From assembly GCA_027451525.1 (NCBI GenBank), contig DAIDJF010000046.1, positions 1 through 44,421 on the forward strand: DNA of 44,421 bases, in the 5' to 3' direction. The translations under genes and the position numbers were made by a program. The stretch's first letter is position 1; every line of letters starts with the position of its first letter. The notes beneath the pieces were generated by a model. It was given only the letters and a program-made list of their open reading frames with translations. It was not told the DNA's origin and searched no databases. This DNA is from Ktedonobacterales bacterium. GTDB taxonomy: Bacteria > Chloroflexota > Ktedonobacteria > Ktedonobacterales > Ktedonobacteraceae. Below are positions 17,866 through 27,509 of the stretch, piece after piece.

Positions 17866-18897
17866 TTAGAGGTGATACTGGCTAAAGAATTGCCAGAGGA
17901 CTACGCCGCCGTTAATCACATGTGTCGTATTGGGCGTGCCGGGCCACGTATGCCCATTGTCACTGATCGCATAATGCACAATAGAGACGCCAGGAGCGCA
18001 ATGCGTCCACTCAAGACCCGTCACATCTCCCTGCTGAAAAAAGGTTTGTGACTGGTCGGTACACTGATCGCGTGTGCGCCAACCGCTCAGATAATCATGC
18101 ACCGAGGCCATCATCAAGCTCGGATTGCCAGTATAGGGAGCCAGTTGGTCAGCCTGACCATGCACCTCTATCACAGGCAACGGTCGCGATGCCTGACAAC
18201 CGCCAGGAATTGGGTAGTATGCACCAGAGATGGTCCCGACTGCAGCGATCTGATTCGTCAACGTGCAGGCAATACGATAGGCCATGCCACCACCAAGCGA
18301 GAAGCCAGAGATATAGACGCGGTGAGCATCAACGCAATAGTTTTTCTCGAAATAGCTGAGCATATCGCGTGTAAACTGGATATCATCAGCATCCCCAGTC
18401 GGGCCATAGGCTCCCACGCCCGCGTTCCACGAGGGCGGCGAATCAACACCTTGTGGATAGACCAGTACAAAGCCATATTTATCCGATACAGCATCCATCT
18501 GGCTATTTTGCTCCATAATATGCGAGGTCCAGTTATAACCGTGATAGAGGATGATAAGTGCTTGAGGCTGCACACCATAAGAGGGGGGAAGATGAACGAG
18601 AAAGGTTCGTTTTAGACCGGCAGATTGGATAGAACCAGTGCTATCGCCAAGTTGATAAGCGGGAGTCGTACAAGTTTTTACAAGTTGCGTGGGTACTCCC
18701 GGCAAAGTAAGATGGATGCCACCCTTTGGCACAATGCTTTGTCGCATCGCAAAGGCATATATGGAAACACCAAAGATGAGTAAGAGGGAAAACGTTACAC
18801 CAACCACCCCTAGTTGACGATATAAACTAGCATGTTGCCTCGGTGGTTGCACCATATCATCCTGCTGCATAATTATCCATTTCTCACTTGTTATCAT
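17866..18897 (-). CDS. Membrane-anchored or secreted PHB-depolymerase/LpqC-type esterase
   Basis: Alpha/beta hydrolase of the Esterase_phb/LpqC group. An N-terminal hydrophobic segment (about residues 30-50) after a basic start suggests a signal anchor or signal peptide. The oxyanion region reads LIILYHGYNW, the nucleophile elbow is GFSLGGG with Ser about 200, VIEVHGQADQLAPY probably holds the acid, and DNGHTWPG holds the catalytic His. Relatives act on polyhydroxybutyrate, feruloyl or acetyl esters; the substrate here is open. The start is uncertain: ATG 18897 gives the longest form, while ATG 18870 has a slightly better purine-rich upstream stretch. It is transcribed away from the trp promoter. 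Confidence 0.82.
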   Translation of the reverse strand: MITSEKWIIMQQDDMVQPPRQHASLYRQLGVVGVTFSLLLIFGVSIYAFAMRQSIVPKGGIHLTLPGVPTQLVKTCTTPAYQLGDSTGSIQSAGLKRTFLVHLPPSYGVQPQALIILYHGYNWTSHIMEQNSQMDAVSDKYGFVLVYPQGVDSPPSWNAGVGAYGPTGDADDIQFTRDMLSYFEKNYCVDAHRVYISGFSLGGGMAYRIACTLTNQIAAVGTISGAYYPIPGGCQASRPLPVIEVHGQADQLAPYTGNPSLMMASVHDYLSGWRTRDQCTDQSQTFFQQGDVTGLEWTHCAPGVSIVHYAISDNGHTWPGTPNTTHVINGGVVLWQFFSQYHL

Positions 18898-18991
18898 TCA
18901 TCATAGCATAACCAATTGCCTAAAAGTATACCATGCTGCCTTATCGTTGGGCAACGTTCTCACAGAAGAGTTTTTCGGGCAAAATCAACAC

Positions 18992-19020
18992 TTGACAGGC
19001 TTGCACGAGCCAGATATACT
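18992..19020 (+). promoter_or_regulatory. Consensus sigma-70-type promoter of the trpS-trp block
   Basis: TTGACA at 18992-18997 and TATACT at 19015-19020 with an ideal 17-base spacer. The predicted transcript starts near 19027 and carries about 400 untranslated bases, matching a T-box leader. Confidence 0.85.
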
Positions 19021-19026
19021 ATCACT

Positions 19027-19378
19027 AAACAACAGAATAGCAAGAGCAATGAACAGGAAAAGTATATAGTCTTGTGTGGCTACAGAGAGTCGGGAAGGGT
19101 GGAAACCGACGCCATTGCAGCTATAGAATGGGCCTGGGAGCTATAGGGTGAATCCTCTTTCCGTCTCTTAAGAAAGAGTTAGTAGCACTGGTTCGGAACG
19201 TCCACCGTTATCAAGGACAGGATATGAAAACGTATCCGGTAATGAGGGAGTATCTACCCTTGTATACATATTGAGTACATGTTGAGAAATTTTGCAAATG
19301 GGTAGATAGTCCGAAACAGGGTGGAACCACGAAAGCTACACGCCTCTCGTCCCTAGTATGGGATGGGTGGCGTTTTTT
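19027..19378 (+). ncRNA. T-box riboswitch leader (tryptophan) with intrinsic terminator
   Basis: The leader carries the conserved T-box element AGGGTGGAACCACG at 19318-19331, directly before a terminator (ACGCC 19340-19344 with GGCGT 19369-19373, inner CCC/GGG, T run 19373-19378). Upstream, AGAGAGTCGGGAAGGGTGG with following AAACCG (about 19084-19110) matches stem I, and GAATGG at 19126-19131 puts a UGG Trp codon in specifier-like context. Uncharged tRNA-Trp would pair with codon and bulge and favour antitermination of trpS and the trp genes. Oddity: the base after UGG in the bulge is A, whereas bacterial tRNA-Trp normally has G73. Confidence 0.85.
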
Positions 19379-19424
19379 GTTGCTCTTATCATCTTTTATG
19401 CATGTGTCAATGGAGGTCGCAACT

Positions 19425-20471
19425 ATGTCGGTCGAACTGAATCCAGTCAACGAAGTCAAAACAGACACGGCAGCACAGCCGCCAATCAGAAAGCGCGTCT
19501 TCTCAGGCATCCAGCCAACTGGCAACATTCACCTGGGCAACTATTTGGGAGCTATCCGCAACTGGGTCGCTGAACAGACACACTATGACAATATCTTCTG
19601 CATTGTCGATCTGCACGCGATCACGCTGCCTATCGACCCCAAAGAATTGCGCACTAACACGCGCCAAATGGCGGCTATTCTTTTAGCCAGTGGCCTTGAT
19701 ACACGCCATTGTAACCTGTTCATTCAGTCACATATTCACGAACACGCTGAGATGAGTTGGATTCTTAACTGCTTCACGCCGATGGGCTGGCTCAATCGCA
19801 TGACGCAATTCAAGACGAAAGCAGGCGAGAACCTCGACTCCGTCGGCACGGGCCTCTACTGCTATCCAGTGCTGATGGCTTGCGATATCCTGCTTTATCA
19901 GACACATTACGTACCCGTAGGTGACGATCAGCGACAACATCTTGAACTGACCCGCGATCTTGCACAACGCTTTAACAGCATGTACAAAAAGCGCGTCTTC
20001 ACAATTCCAGAGGGCCAGATTCGCGAGGTTGGAGCACGTGTCATGTCGCTGGATGACCCAACAAAGAAGATGAGCAAGAGCGATCCTAACCCGTTTTCGC
20101 GTATCAACCTGCTCGATAGCCCGAAGGAGATCAAGCAGAAAATTGCGCGCGCAACAACCGATTCAGAGAAGCTCATCACTTTTGATCCAGAACGGCCGGG
20201 GATCTATAACCTGCTCGGTATCTACCAATTGCTCACAGGTCAGTCACAGCAAGAGAGTGAAGACGCCTTCGCGGGCAAAGGGTATGGAGATTTCAAGGCC
20301 GCTCTTACAGAGGTCGTGGTAGAAACGTTGCGTCCTATTCAACAACGCTACAACGAGCTACTCAGCGACCGCGCGATGCTCGACAACATTCTCAAAGAGA
20401 GTGCAGATACCGTGCGACCTATTGCGGCAAAAACGCTACAAACGGTGAAAGACGTAATTGGTCTGGGCTAG
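19425..20471 (+). CDS. trpS: Tryptophan--tRNA ligase
   Basis: Class I aminoacyl-tRNA synthetase that charges tRNA-Trp, 348 residues from ATG 19425 (GGAGG 8-9 bases upstream). The HIGH-type motif reads GNIHLGNYLG near residue 37 and the KMSKS motif is exact (DDPTKKMSKSDP). GDDQRQHLELTRD is the family's ATP/Trp pocket segment. The open frame extends upstream into the leader terminator at 19377, but that extension cannot be coding. It is the first gene after the T-box, so its product also sets the signal (charged/uncharged tRNA-Trp) that controls the unit. Confidence 0.95.
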   Translation: MSVELNPVNEVKTDTAAQPPIRKRVFSGIQPTGNIHLGNYLGAIRNWVAEQTHYDNIFCIVDLHAITLPIDPKELRTNTRQMAAILLASGLDTRHCNLFIQSHIHEHAEMSWILNCFTPMGWLNRMTQFKTKAGENLDSVGTGLYCYPVLMACDILLYQTHYVPVGDDQRQHLELTRDLAQRFNSMYKKRVFTIPEGQIREVGARVMSLDDPTKKMSKSDPNPFSRINLLDSPKEIKQKIARATTDSEKLITFDPERPGIYNLLGIYQLLTGQSQQESEDAFAGKGYGDFKAALTEVVVETLRPIQQRYNELLSDRAMLDNILKESADTVRPIAAKTLQTVKDVIGLG

Positions 20472-20505
20472 ACCAGAGACACTTTAATAGAAATTCAGGT
20501 GATAT

Positions 20506-22092
20506 ATGTATTATCCGACATTTGCCGAGACACAGCAGTTACACAAACAGGAGATGGCACAGCAAGATACTCACAAGAGCCGTCCGCTCCTGCCGCTCTA
20601 TCGCGACATTCTGGCGGATATGGAAACGCCCGTCTCGGCCTATTGCAAGACAGCGCAACACCCCTACACTTTCCTGCTAGAGAGCGTCAGCGGCGGCGAA
20701 CACGTGGCACGCTATTCGTTCATCGGCATCGACCCCTACATGGTCATGACATTACACGGCGAGATAGCGCACTTGCACAGAATGCACTATAACCATCACG
20801 GCCATGCTGTAACGAGTGAGGTTGAAGAGGTGATCTGCCGCGACCCACTCGGTTTTATTGAAACTGAGCTAGGGCAGTACCATCTCGTCGCCCCTGTACA
20901 ACATAGTCAGGACAACCTGCCCAAGTTTCACGGTGGAGCGGTGGGCTATCTCGCCTATGACTCGGTGGCACGTTTCGAGCGGTTGCCCGTGCCAGAGAAA
21001 AATCCGCTTGATCTGCCTTTAGCCGTCTTCTGCTTTACCGAGACGGTGCTGGTCTTCGATCACGTCAAGCATCGCGTGCGCGTCGTCACACACATTCATC
21101 TGGATGCTCCTGATCTGGCAGCGGAATATCAGCGCGGCGTCGCTATTATCGAAGAGGTCCAGCAACGTTTGAGCCAGCCTATACGGTTACCCGAAGAGCC
21201 AGAACCCATTCACGATACCGACGCTCTGCATATGACCTCGAACCGCACAAAAGAAGAGTTTGAGCAGATGGTGCGCCGTTCGGTTGAATATATCAAAGCG
21301 GGCGATGTCTTTCAGGTTGTGCCCTCGCAACGCCTGAGCCGCGCAGTCAATGCAGCACCCTTCACTGTCTATCGCGCATTGCGTGCAGTTAATCCCTCGC
21401 CGTACATGTTTTATCTAGACTTACACGATTTTCATATCATCGGAGCGTCACCGGAGTTGCTGGTGCGCTACGAGGATAACGAGGTCACAATTCGTCCAAT
21501 CGCTGGCACGCGCCCACGTGGGAGCGACCGACAGAGTGATGAGCAACTGGCAATCGAGTTGCAGCAAGACCCAAAGGAGCGCGCCGAGCATGTCATGCTG
21601 GTCGATCTGGCGCGTAACGATGTTGGGCGCGTCTGCAAGATAGGGAGTGTCAAAGTCGATGAGCTGATGGAAATCGAACGGTACTCACATGTGATGCACC
21701 TCGTCTCCAACGTCGTCGGGCAATTGCGCGATGATCTCACGCCCTATGACGCGCAACGAGCAGGCTTTCCGGCAGGCACGGTATCAGGTGCGCCCAAGAT
21801 TCGCGCGATGGAGATCATTAGCGAGTTAGAAGGCGAGCAACGTGGCGTTTACGCGGGAGCAGTTGGTTACTTTAGCCATTCTGGGAACCAGCAGACAGCG
21901 ATTGCGTTGCGCACAATGGTTATGAAGGATGGACGCGCTTACATCCAGGCTGGCTGTGGTGTAGTCGCCGATTCACAACCGGAGAGTGAGTATCAGGAGA
22001 GCTTGAACAAGGCGCGCGCGTTACTGCGCGCACTTGACGAGGCAGAACAGATCGCGCGTCTAAGTCGAGAACAGCGTGTTGTTGGAGATTAA
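20506..22092 (+). CDS. trpE: Anthranilate synthase component I
   Basis: 528 residues, normal length. It converts chorismate and ammonia to anthranilate, the first committed step of Trp synthesis. The Trp feedback-site motif LLES is present near the N terminus (FLLESVSGGEHVARYSFIG). The chorismate-binding domain shows DVFQVVPSQRLSR, SPELLVR, IRPIAGTRPRG, HVMLVDLARND and GFPAGTVSGAPKIRAME. AGGTGA precedes ATG 20506. It sits 34 bases after trpS and 26 before trpG, in one transcription unit. Confidence 0.95.
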   Translation: MYYPTFAETQQLHKQEMAQQDTHKSRPLLPLYRDILADMETPVSAYCKTAQHPYTFLLESVSGGEHVARYSFIGIDPYMVMTLHGEIAHLHRMHYNHHGHAVTSEVEEVICRDPLGFIETELGQYHLVAPVQHSQDNLPKFHGGAVGYLAYDSVARFERLPVPEKNPLDLPLAVFCFTETVLVFDHVKHRVRVVTHIHLDAPDLAAEYQRGVAIIEEVQQRLSQPIRLPEEPEPIHDTDALHMTSNRTKEEFEQMVRRSVEYIKAGDVFQVVPSQRLSRAVNAAPFTVYRALRAVNPSPYMFYLDLHDFHIIGASPELLVRYEDNEVTIRPIAGTRPRGSDRQSDEQLAIELQQDPKERAEHVMLVDLARNDVGRVCKIGSVKVDELMEIERYSHVMHLVSNVVGQLRDDLTPYDAQRAGFPAGTVSGAPKIRAMEIISELEGEQRGVYAGAVGYFSHSGNQQTAIALRTMVMKDGRAYIQAGCGVVADSQPESEYQESLNKARALLRALDEAEQIARLSREQRVVGD

Positions 22093-22118
22093 ACGTCAGT
22101 TTTGTGTAGAGGAAGATC

Positions 22119-22682
22119 ATGTTGTTACTTATTGATAATTATGATAGTTTTACCTACAACCTGTACCAGTATCTAAGCGAACTGGGTGCAGAGGTTGAGG
22201 TGCGGCGCAACGATCAGATCACACTCGACGAGATTGACGTGCTCCACCCCACGCATATTGTAGTTTCACCAGGTCCATGTACGCCCAACGAGGCTGGTCT
22301 CTCTTGCCAGATCATCAAAACCTTTGGGCCACATATTCCGACGCTTGGCGTCTGTCTGGGTCACCAGGCCATCGGACAGGTCTATGGAGGGCGTGTCATT
22401 CGCGCACCCGAACCCATGCACGGCAAAACTTCGCTGATGTACCACCAGGAACAGGGCGTATTTCAGCATTTGCCAACGCCGATTGAAGCTATTCGTTATC
22501 ACAGTCTTATTGTAGAACGTTCGAGCTTACCGGAGACACTGGAGATTACGGCAGAAACCGTTGACGGGTTGATTATGGGTCTACGCCATCGTGAATATCC
22601 CGTCGAGGGCGTGCAGTTTCATCCAGAGTCGATCATGACACCTGTCGGCAAAGACCTGTTACGCAATTTTCTGGCGCGTTAA
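22119..22682 (+). CDS. trpG: Anthranilate synthase component II (glutamine amidotransferase)
   Basis: 187-residue class I amidotransferase that supplies ammonia to TrpE. The nucleophile is Cys79 in [10 protein letters not shown], and the His-Glu pair lies in FHPES near the C terminus. Start [18 protein letters not shown] is typical. A homologue may also serve PabB in folate synthesis (PabA role), as in some bacteria with a single copy; this cannot be settled here. Confidence 0.94.
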   Translation: MLLLIDNYDSFTYNLYQYLSELGAEVEVRRNDQITLDEIDVLHPTHIVVSPGPCTPNEAGLSCQIIKTFGPHIPTLGVCLGHQAIGQVYGGRVIRAPEPMHGKTSLMYHQEQGVFQHLPTPIEAIRYHSLIVERSSLPETLEITAETVDGLIMGLRHREYPVEGVQFHPESIMTPVGKDLLRNFLAR

Positions 22683-22738
22683 GGCCGAGTGGACGCAAGC
22701 ACGTGTCCATTATGCGGTGTATAAAAAGGATAACAACG

Positions 22739-23779
22739 ATGATTCGAGAGGCTATTGTACACGTTGCGACAGGAGCCACGCTCACCGAAGCCGAGGCCGC
22801 GGCAGTCATGGAAGAGATTATGACGGGCGCGGCAACGCCCTCGCAACTGGGTGCTTTTTTGACGGCCCTGCGTCTGCGGCCCGGTGGCGAAACGGTAGAA
22901 GAACTTACGGGTCTGGCACGTGTGATGCGTGACAAGGCCGTGCGTGTGTATCTCGATAGCGCAACTTCCGAAATCGCGCTCGACACATGCGGCACTGGCG
23001 GAGACGGAGCAGGAACATTTAACATTTCAACCGCCACAGGCATTCTCGCCGCCGCGGCAGGAGCGGCAGTCGCCAAGCATGGCAACCGCTCAGCTACCAG
23101 TAAAAGCGGCAGCGCAGATGTATTGGAAGCGTTGGGGATACGCATCGATTTTGGCCCAGAGCAGATCGCCCAGTGCGTGCGCGAGGTGGGTTTTGGCTTC
23201 ATGTTCGCACCTGCCTACCATCCGGCAATGAAACACGTTGGACCAACACGCCGTGAAATTGGCATTCGCACCGTCTTCAATATCTTGGGGCCACTGACCA
23301 ATCCCGCCCATACACGCTATCAAGTGCTTGGCGTTGCTGATGGTACGCTAATAGGCAAAATGGGCGAGGTACTACAACATCTGGGCTGTCGCCATGCCTT
23401 GATCGTTCACGGCGAAGATGGCATCGACGAATGCTCGCTCAGCGCACCTACACGTATCTGCGAAATACGCGCTGGTCAGCCACCACGCGAATATACCATT
23501 ACGCCCGAAGAGGTGGGCTTGACGAGGATTAGCGACAAGCGGGCATTCCAGGGTGGTGATCCAGCCTATAACGCCACCTTGATGCGCGAATTACTCAGTG
23601 GCACTGTTGACGGCCCGGCTACCGACATGGTGTATCTCAACACGGGTGCAGCACTTCTGGCATGCGATCAGGTCGAATCGCTCGTTGATGGCATCAAGCT
23701 AGCACGCACGACGCTGAAAGAGGGCAAGGCATTGCAAAAACTTGATGATCTCATCGCTTATTCCAAAGTGCAGGCATAA
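22739..23779 (+). CDS. trpD: Anthranilate phosphoribosyltransferase
   Basis: 346 residues from ATG 22739 (AAGGA upstream), the usual length; the frame is open to 22703 without a ribosome site. It transfers phosphoribose from PRPP to anthranilate. Conserved segments are DTCGTGGDGAGTFNIST (PRPP loop), KHGNRSATSKSGSADVLE and FMFAPAYHPAMKHV. Confidence 0.94.
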   Translation: MIREAIVHVATGATLTEAEAAAVMEEIMTGAATPSQLGAFLTALRLRPGGETVEELTGLARVMRDKAVRVYLDSATSEIALDTCGTGGDGAGTFNISTATGILAAAAGAAVAKHGNRSATSKSGSADVLEALGIRIDFGPEQIAQCVREVGFGFMFAPAYHPAMKHVGPTRREIGIRTVFNILGPLTNPAHTRYQVLGVADGTLIGKMGEVLQHLGCRHALIVHGEDGIDECSLSAPTRICEIRAGQPPREYTITPEEVGLTRISDKRAFQGGDPAYNATLMRELLSGTVDGPATDMVYLNTGAALLACDQVESLVDGIKLARTTLKEGKALQKLDDLIAYSKVQA

Positions 23780-23787
23780 GGTGTGCT

Positions 23788-25212
23788 ATGTTTCTTGAAC
23801 GTATTGTGGCACAGACGCGCCTTGATCTGGAAGAGCGCAAACGCGCATATCCTTTAGAGGAGATGCAGCAGCGCGCGGCGGCGCAACCCGCTCCACGTGA
23901 TCTTCTGGCTGCTTTCCAAAATCGCTCACGAGTTGGCATGATTGCCGAAGTCAAGCGCGCCTCGCCATCGAAAGGTTTGCTCGCTCCGCATATTGACCCC
24001 ATTGCGGTAGCGCGCACCTATGAGGTAAACGGAGCGTCCGCCATCTCCGTACTGACCGAGGAACATTTCTTCCTCGGCTCACCTGCCTATCTGACGGCGA
24101 TTAAAGAGGCGGTGAGCGTGCCTGTATTGCGCAAAGATTTTATTATCGACGAATATCAGGTCTACGAGGCACGTTCCTGGGGCGCAGATGCCATTCTATT
24201 GATCTGTGCCATCCTCGACGATACACAACTACGCCACTTGCTTGGCATCGCCAATCAGCAGAGGATGCGTTGCCTGGTCGAAGTGCATAGCCGCGAGGAG
24301 GCGTTACGAGCGATTGAGGCGGGGGCTTTGATTATCGGCGTCAACAGTCGTGACCTGACAACATTTCAGATGAACCCCTATTTGCTGCGCGATCTACGCC
24401 CGCTCATTCCAAGCAATCGCGTTGTCATCGCGGAGAGTGGTATTCACACAGCGGCAGATGCGCGGCGACTGGCCCGCTATAACGTGCAAGGGATGCTGGT
24501 TGGTGAGTCGCTCGTCGTCTCGAACGATATTGCCAGTCAGATGCGCACGCTCTTACACGGGGCAAACGAGAGTACACAGGTCAAGATTTGTGGCTTGAGC
24601 CAGCCTGAGCATATCAACGCGGCTGTTGAGGCAGGAGCGGATATGCTTGGCCTGATCTTCTATCCACCTAGCCATCGCTATGTACGGCCGCAGCAAGTTC
24701 CCGCACTTCTCGCCGCCAGTAGCAGTCTCGCCGAACCACCAAAGGGTCAGCCAGCACCTGATCTGGTCGGTGTTTTCGTCAACGAAACAGCCGAGTTTAT
24801 CAACGAGGTGAGCGAGTTAGTAGGTCTCCATTTCGTGCAACTGCACGGTACAGAAGCACCTGAACTGTGTCAGCAGATGACGCGCCCCGTCATCAAGGCC
24901 ATTCACGTGCATAACGCCGATGATTTGGCACTGATCCGTACCTACAAAGAGGTGAGTTGGCGCATCATGCTGGACACACCAACACCCTCGTGGGGCGGTG
25001 TTGGAACAACGCACGATTGGTCTATCGCCCATCGCGCCGCGCAGGAGGTCCCTATCATCCTGGCCGGTGGTCTAACTATCGATAACGTCGCCGACGCCAT
25101 CCGCGCCGTGCAACCCTGGGGAGTCGATGTCAGCAGCGGCGTCGAGACCAACAAACAAAAAGATGTCAACAAGATTCGCGCATTCCTACAACAGGTACGC
25201 GCTATCTCATAA
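23788..25212 (+). CDS. Fused indole-3-glycerol-phosphate synthase and phosphoribosylanthranilate isomerase (TrpC-TrpF)
   Basis: 474 residues, two TIM barrels in the order TrpC (about 1-260) then TrpF (about 264-474). TrpC shows AEVKRASPSKG, VLRKDFI, GVNSRDLTTF and VIAESGI. TrpF begins with VKICGLSQPEHINAA and has the phosphate site in LAGGLTIDNVADAI, with a probable catalytic Asp in LDTPTPSWGGVG. It catalyses two successive steps. TrpC-TrpF fusions are best known from enterobacteria and occur sporadically elsewhere. It lies 8 bases after trpD. Confidence 0.93.
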   Translation: MFLERIVAQTRLDLEERKRAYPLEEMQQRAAAQPAPRDLLAAFQNRSRVGMIAEVKRASPSKGLLAPHIDPIAVARTYEVNGASAISVLTEEHFFLGSPAYLTAIKEAVSVPVLRKDFIIDEYQVYEARSWGADAILLICAILDDTQLRHLLGIANQQRMRCLVEVHSREEALRAIEAGALIIGVNSRDLTTFQMNPYLLRDLRPLIPSNRVVIAESGIHTAADARRLARYNVQGMLVGESLVVSNDIASQMRTLLHGANESTQVKICGLSQPEHINAAVEAGADMLGLIFYPPSHRYVRPQQVPALLAASSSLAEPPKGQPAPDLVGVFVNETAEFINEVSELVGLHFVQLHGTEAPELCQQMTRPVIKAIHVHNADDLALIRTYKEVSWRIMLDTPTPSWGGVGTTHDWSIAHRAAQEVPIILAGGLTIDNVADAIRAVQPWGVDVSSGVETNKQKDVNKIRAFLQQVRAIS

Positions 25213-25227
25213 GAAAGAACGGCAGAC

Positions 25228-26483
25228 ATGCAAACAGAGAGTAAAACAAACACCTATGAACATCTTCACTATCCCGATGAACGTGGACGCTTCGGCAATT
25301 TCGGTGGCAAGTTTGTGCCCGAAAGCTTGATGACACCACTCGCAGAATTAGAAGCAGCATATCTCGCTTCACTCAAGGATGAGGCATTTCAGGAGCAACT
25401 GCGACAACTTTTGCATCATTATGTGGGACGCGCTACGCCACTCTATTATGCGCCACGCTTCTCTGAAATGGTCGCTCCAGGCGTAAAGATCTATCTCAAG
25501 CGCGAAGATCTGGCTCATACAGGGGCCCATAAGATCAATAACGCATTGGGACAGGCATTGCTAGCAAAACGTATGGGCAAAAAACGGATCATTGCCGAGA
25601 CGGGAGCAGGCCAGCATGGCGTAGCGACAGCCACGGTCTGTGCGCGGCTGGGACTGCAATGCGTATCCTGGAATGTATCGTCTACATGGGTGAAGTGGAT
25701 ATCGAACGCCAATCGCTCAACGTCTTCCGCATGAAGTTGCTCGGAGCCGAAGTGCGCGCTGTCAGTAGCGGCAGTCGCACGCTCAAAGATGCCATCAACG
25801 AGGCCATTCGTGACTGGGTAACAAACGTAGAGACAACATTTTATCTCATTGGCTCCGCTATCGGCCCCCACCCCTACCCGCGTATTGTGCGCGACTATCA
25901 ATCGGTAATCGGGCAAGAAGCGCGCCAGCAGATTGTCGAACAAGAGGGACGGTTACCTGATATCGTGATGGCCTGCGTGGGCGGTGGCAGCAATGCGATT
26001 GGTATTTTCTATCCTTTCGCGGATGCCCCCAGCGTACAATTGCTTGGCGTTGAGGCAGGTGGAGCAAGCCTGGAACCGGGGCAACATGCCGCCACGCTGG
26101 TCGCAGGCACACCGGGCGTCCTACATGGTACGCTCACCTACCTACTACAGAACGAGGATGGGCAGGTACTCGACACGCAGAGCATCTCAGCCGGCCTCGA
26201 CTATCCAGGCGTGGGACCAGAGCATAGCTACCTGAAAGAGACCGGACGTGCTACCTACGTCTCTGCATCCGATAGCATGACCTTGCGCGGCCTGCAAGCA
26301 CTCAGCCAGAGCGAGGGCATTATTCCCGCCCTGGAACCTGCACACGCTCTGGGCTATTTGCTAGAAATGGGCGCACAGGGCAAGCTAGCGGCTGGAACCG
26401 TGATCGTACTGAATCTGTCTGGACGCGGTGATAAGGACGTACTGACTGTAGCCAAAGCGTTGAACGTTCAGGTGCAGGCATAA
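25228..26483 (+). pseudogene. trpB: Tryptophan synthase beta chain, frame broken by a 14-base duplication
   Basis: The beta chain condenses indole with serine using PLP. Residues 1-142 are normal ([19 protein letters not shown] Lys102 in [23 protein letters not shown]). The frame then runs into nonsense and stops at 25734. The rest of TrpB continues in another frame from about 25668 to 26483 ([24 protein letters not shown] through [14 protein letters not shown] and the C terminus). Removing bases 25654-25667 restores an uninterrupted family sequence ([12 protein letters not shown]). Those 14 bases are an imperfect copy of the next 12-15 bases, so a tandem duplication of +14 (net +2) is the simplest explanation. 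The rest of the gene is unscarred, so the event is recent or an assembly fault. Confidence 0.88.
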
Positions 26484-26497
26484 TAGAGGAGCATTCC

Positions 26498-27346
26498 ATG
26501 CAGACAACCGATAAAAATACATCAACAGAGAGCAGCATACCAGCGGAGAAAATCACACGCGCATTTACGCAGGCCAAAGCCGAGGGACGCGGAGCACTTA
26601 TGCCCTATCTTATGTGCGGCTATCCCTCGGCGGAGCAAAGTGTCGAACTGATTGTCGCCGCGGCAGAGAGCGGTGCAGATATCATCGAACTGGGCATGCC
26701 ATTTAGCGATCCTCTTGCCGATGGCGCGACCGTTCAGCATGCAGGCCATGTCGCTTTACAACGCGGCATGAGCATCAAGGGCTGTATGAAAATAGTACAA
26801 CAGGTATCGGCTCGTACATCCGTCGCCTTGGTTTTGATGGGCTATTATAATCCTGTCATGGCCTATGGTCTGGAACGTTTCTGCGCTGATGCTCGCGCCA
26901 ACGGGGTCAGCGGCCTGATCATCCCTGACCTACCCCCCGAAGAGGCTGAACCACTCCAACAAGTCGCACTGCGTAATGGCCTAACGCTGATCTTCCTAAT
27001 TCCGCCCACCACAACCGATGAGCGTATTCAGCGTGTGGTTGAACTGACCCAAAACGAGGGCAATGGCTTTATCTACTGTGTCTCGTTAAGCGGTGTCACG
27101 GGCGCGCGCGACCAGCTCCCAGCGCACCTGTACAGTTTCATCAAGCGCATTCTTGGCTATACGAAAGGAAAGATCCCGCTAGCGGTCGGTTTTGGCCTCT
27201 CGACGCCCGCGCATATCGCGGAAGTGACCAGCTACGCCGACGGGGCAGTGGTAGGCAGCGCGCTGATCAACCTGATTGATAAGCATGCCCCAGAGGAACA
27301 AGTGACGGCTATAAGACAGTATATCCAGAGTCTGGCCCAAAAGTAG
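26498..27346 (+). CDS. trpA: Tryptophan synthase alpha chain
   Basis: 282 residues. It cleaves indole-3-glycerol phosphate to indole for TrpB. The catalytic Glu and Asp lie in DIIELGMPFSDPLADG, and other family signatures are VLMGYYNPV, GLIIPDLPPEEA and GFIYCVSLSGVTGAR. GAGGAG precedes ATG 26498, 14 bases after trpB. It is intact, unlike trpB; a lone alpha subunit has poor activity without its beta partner. Confidence 0.94.
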   Translation: MQTTDKNTSTESSIPAEKITRAFTQAKAEGRGALMPYLMCGYPSAEQSVELIVAAAESGADIIELGMPFSDPLADGATVQHAGHVALQRGMSIKGCMKIVQQVSARTSVALVLMGYYNPVMAYGLERFCADARANGVSGLIIPDLPPEEAEPLQQVALRNGLTLIFLIPPTTTDERIQRVVELTQNEGNGFIYCVSLSGVTGARDQLPAHLYSFIKRILGYTKGKIPLAVGFGLSTPAHIAEVTSYADGAVVGSALINLIDKHAPEEQVTAIRQYIQSLAQK

Positions 27347-27509
27347 TGCAATCCTTCCATAGCAACCAACTGCATTTATAGGTACACTTGTAGAAAGTGG
27401 GAACCGCTCTATCGTGTCTATCTTGCGACAATTTACATACGCTGGTTCAGGTTTGCACATATGGCATACAATAGGAACATATTCTTTGTATCAGCGGGAG
27501 GAACCAGCT

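Noticed and set aside
19377..19424. Longer trpS start at 19377
   Set aside because: It lies in the T run of the leader terminator and would be absent or structured; ATG 19425 has a proper GGAGG.
25659..26483. Second trpB frame treated as an independent gene starting at 25659
   Set aside because: The ATG falls inside the duplicated bases, has no ribosome site, and the product would lack the PLP-lysine domain; it is the displaced 3' part of trpB.
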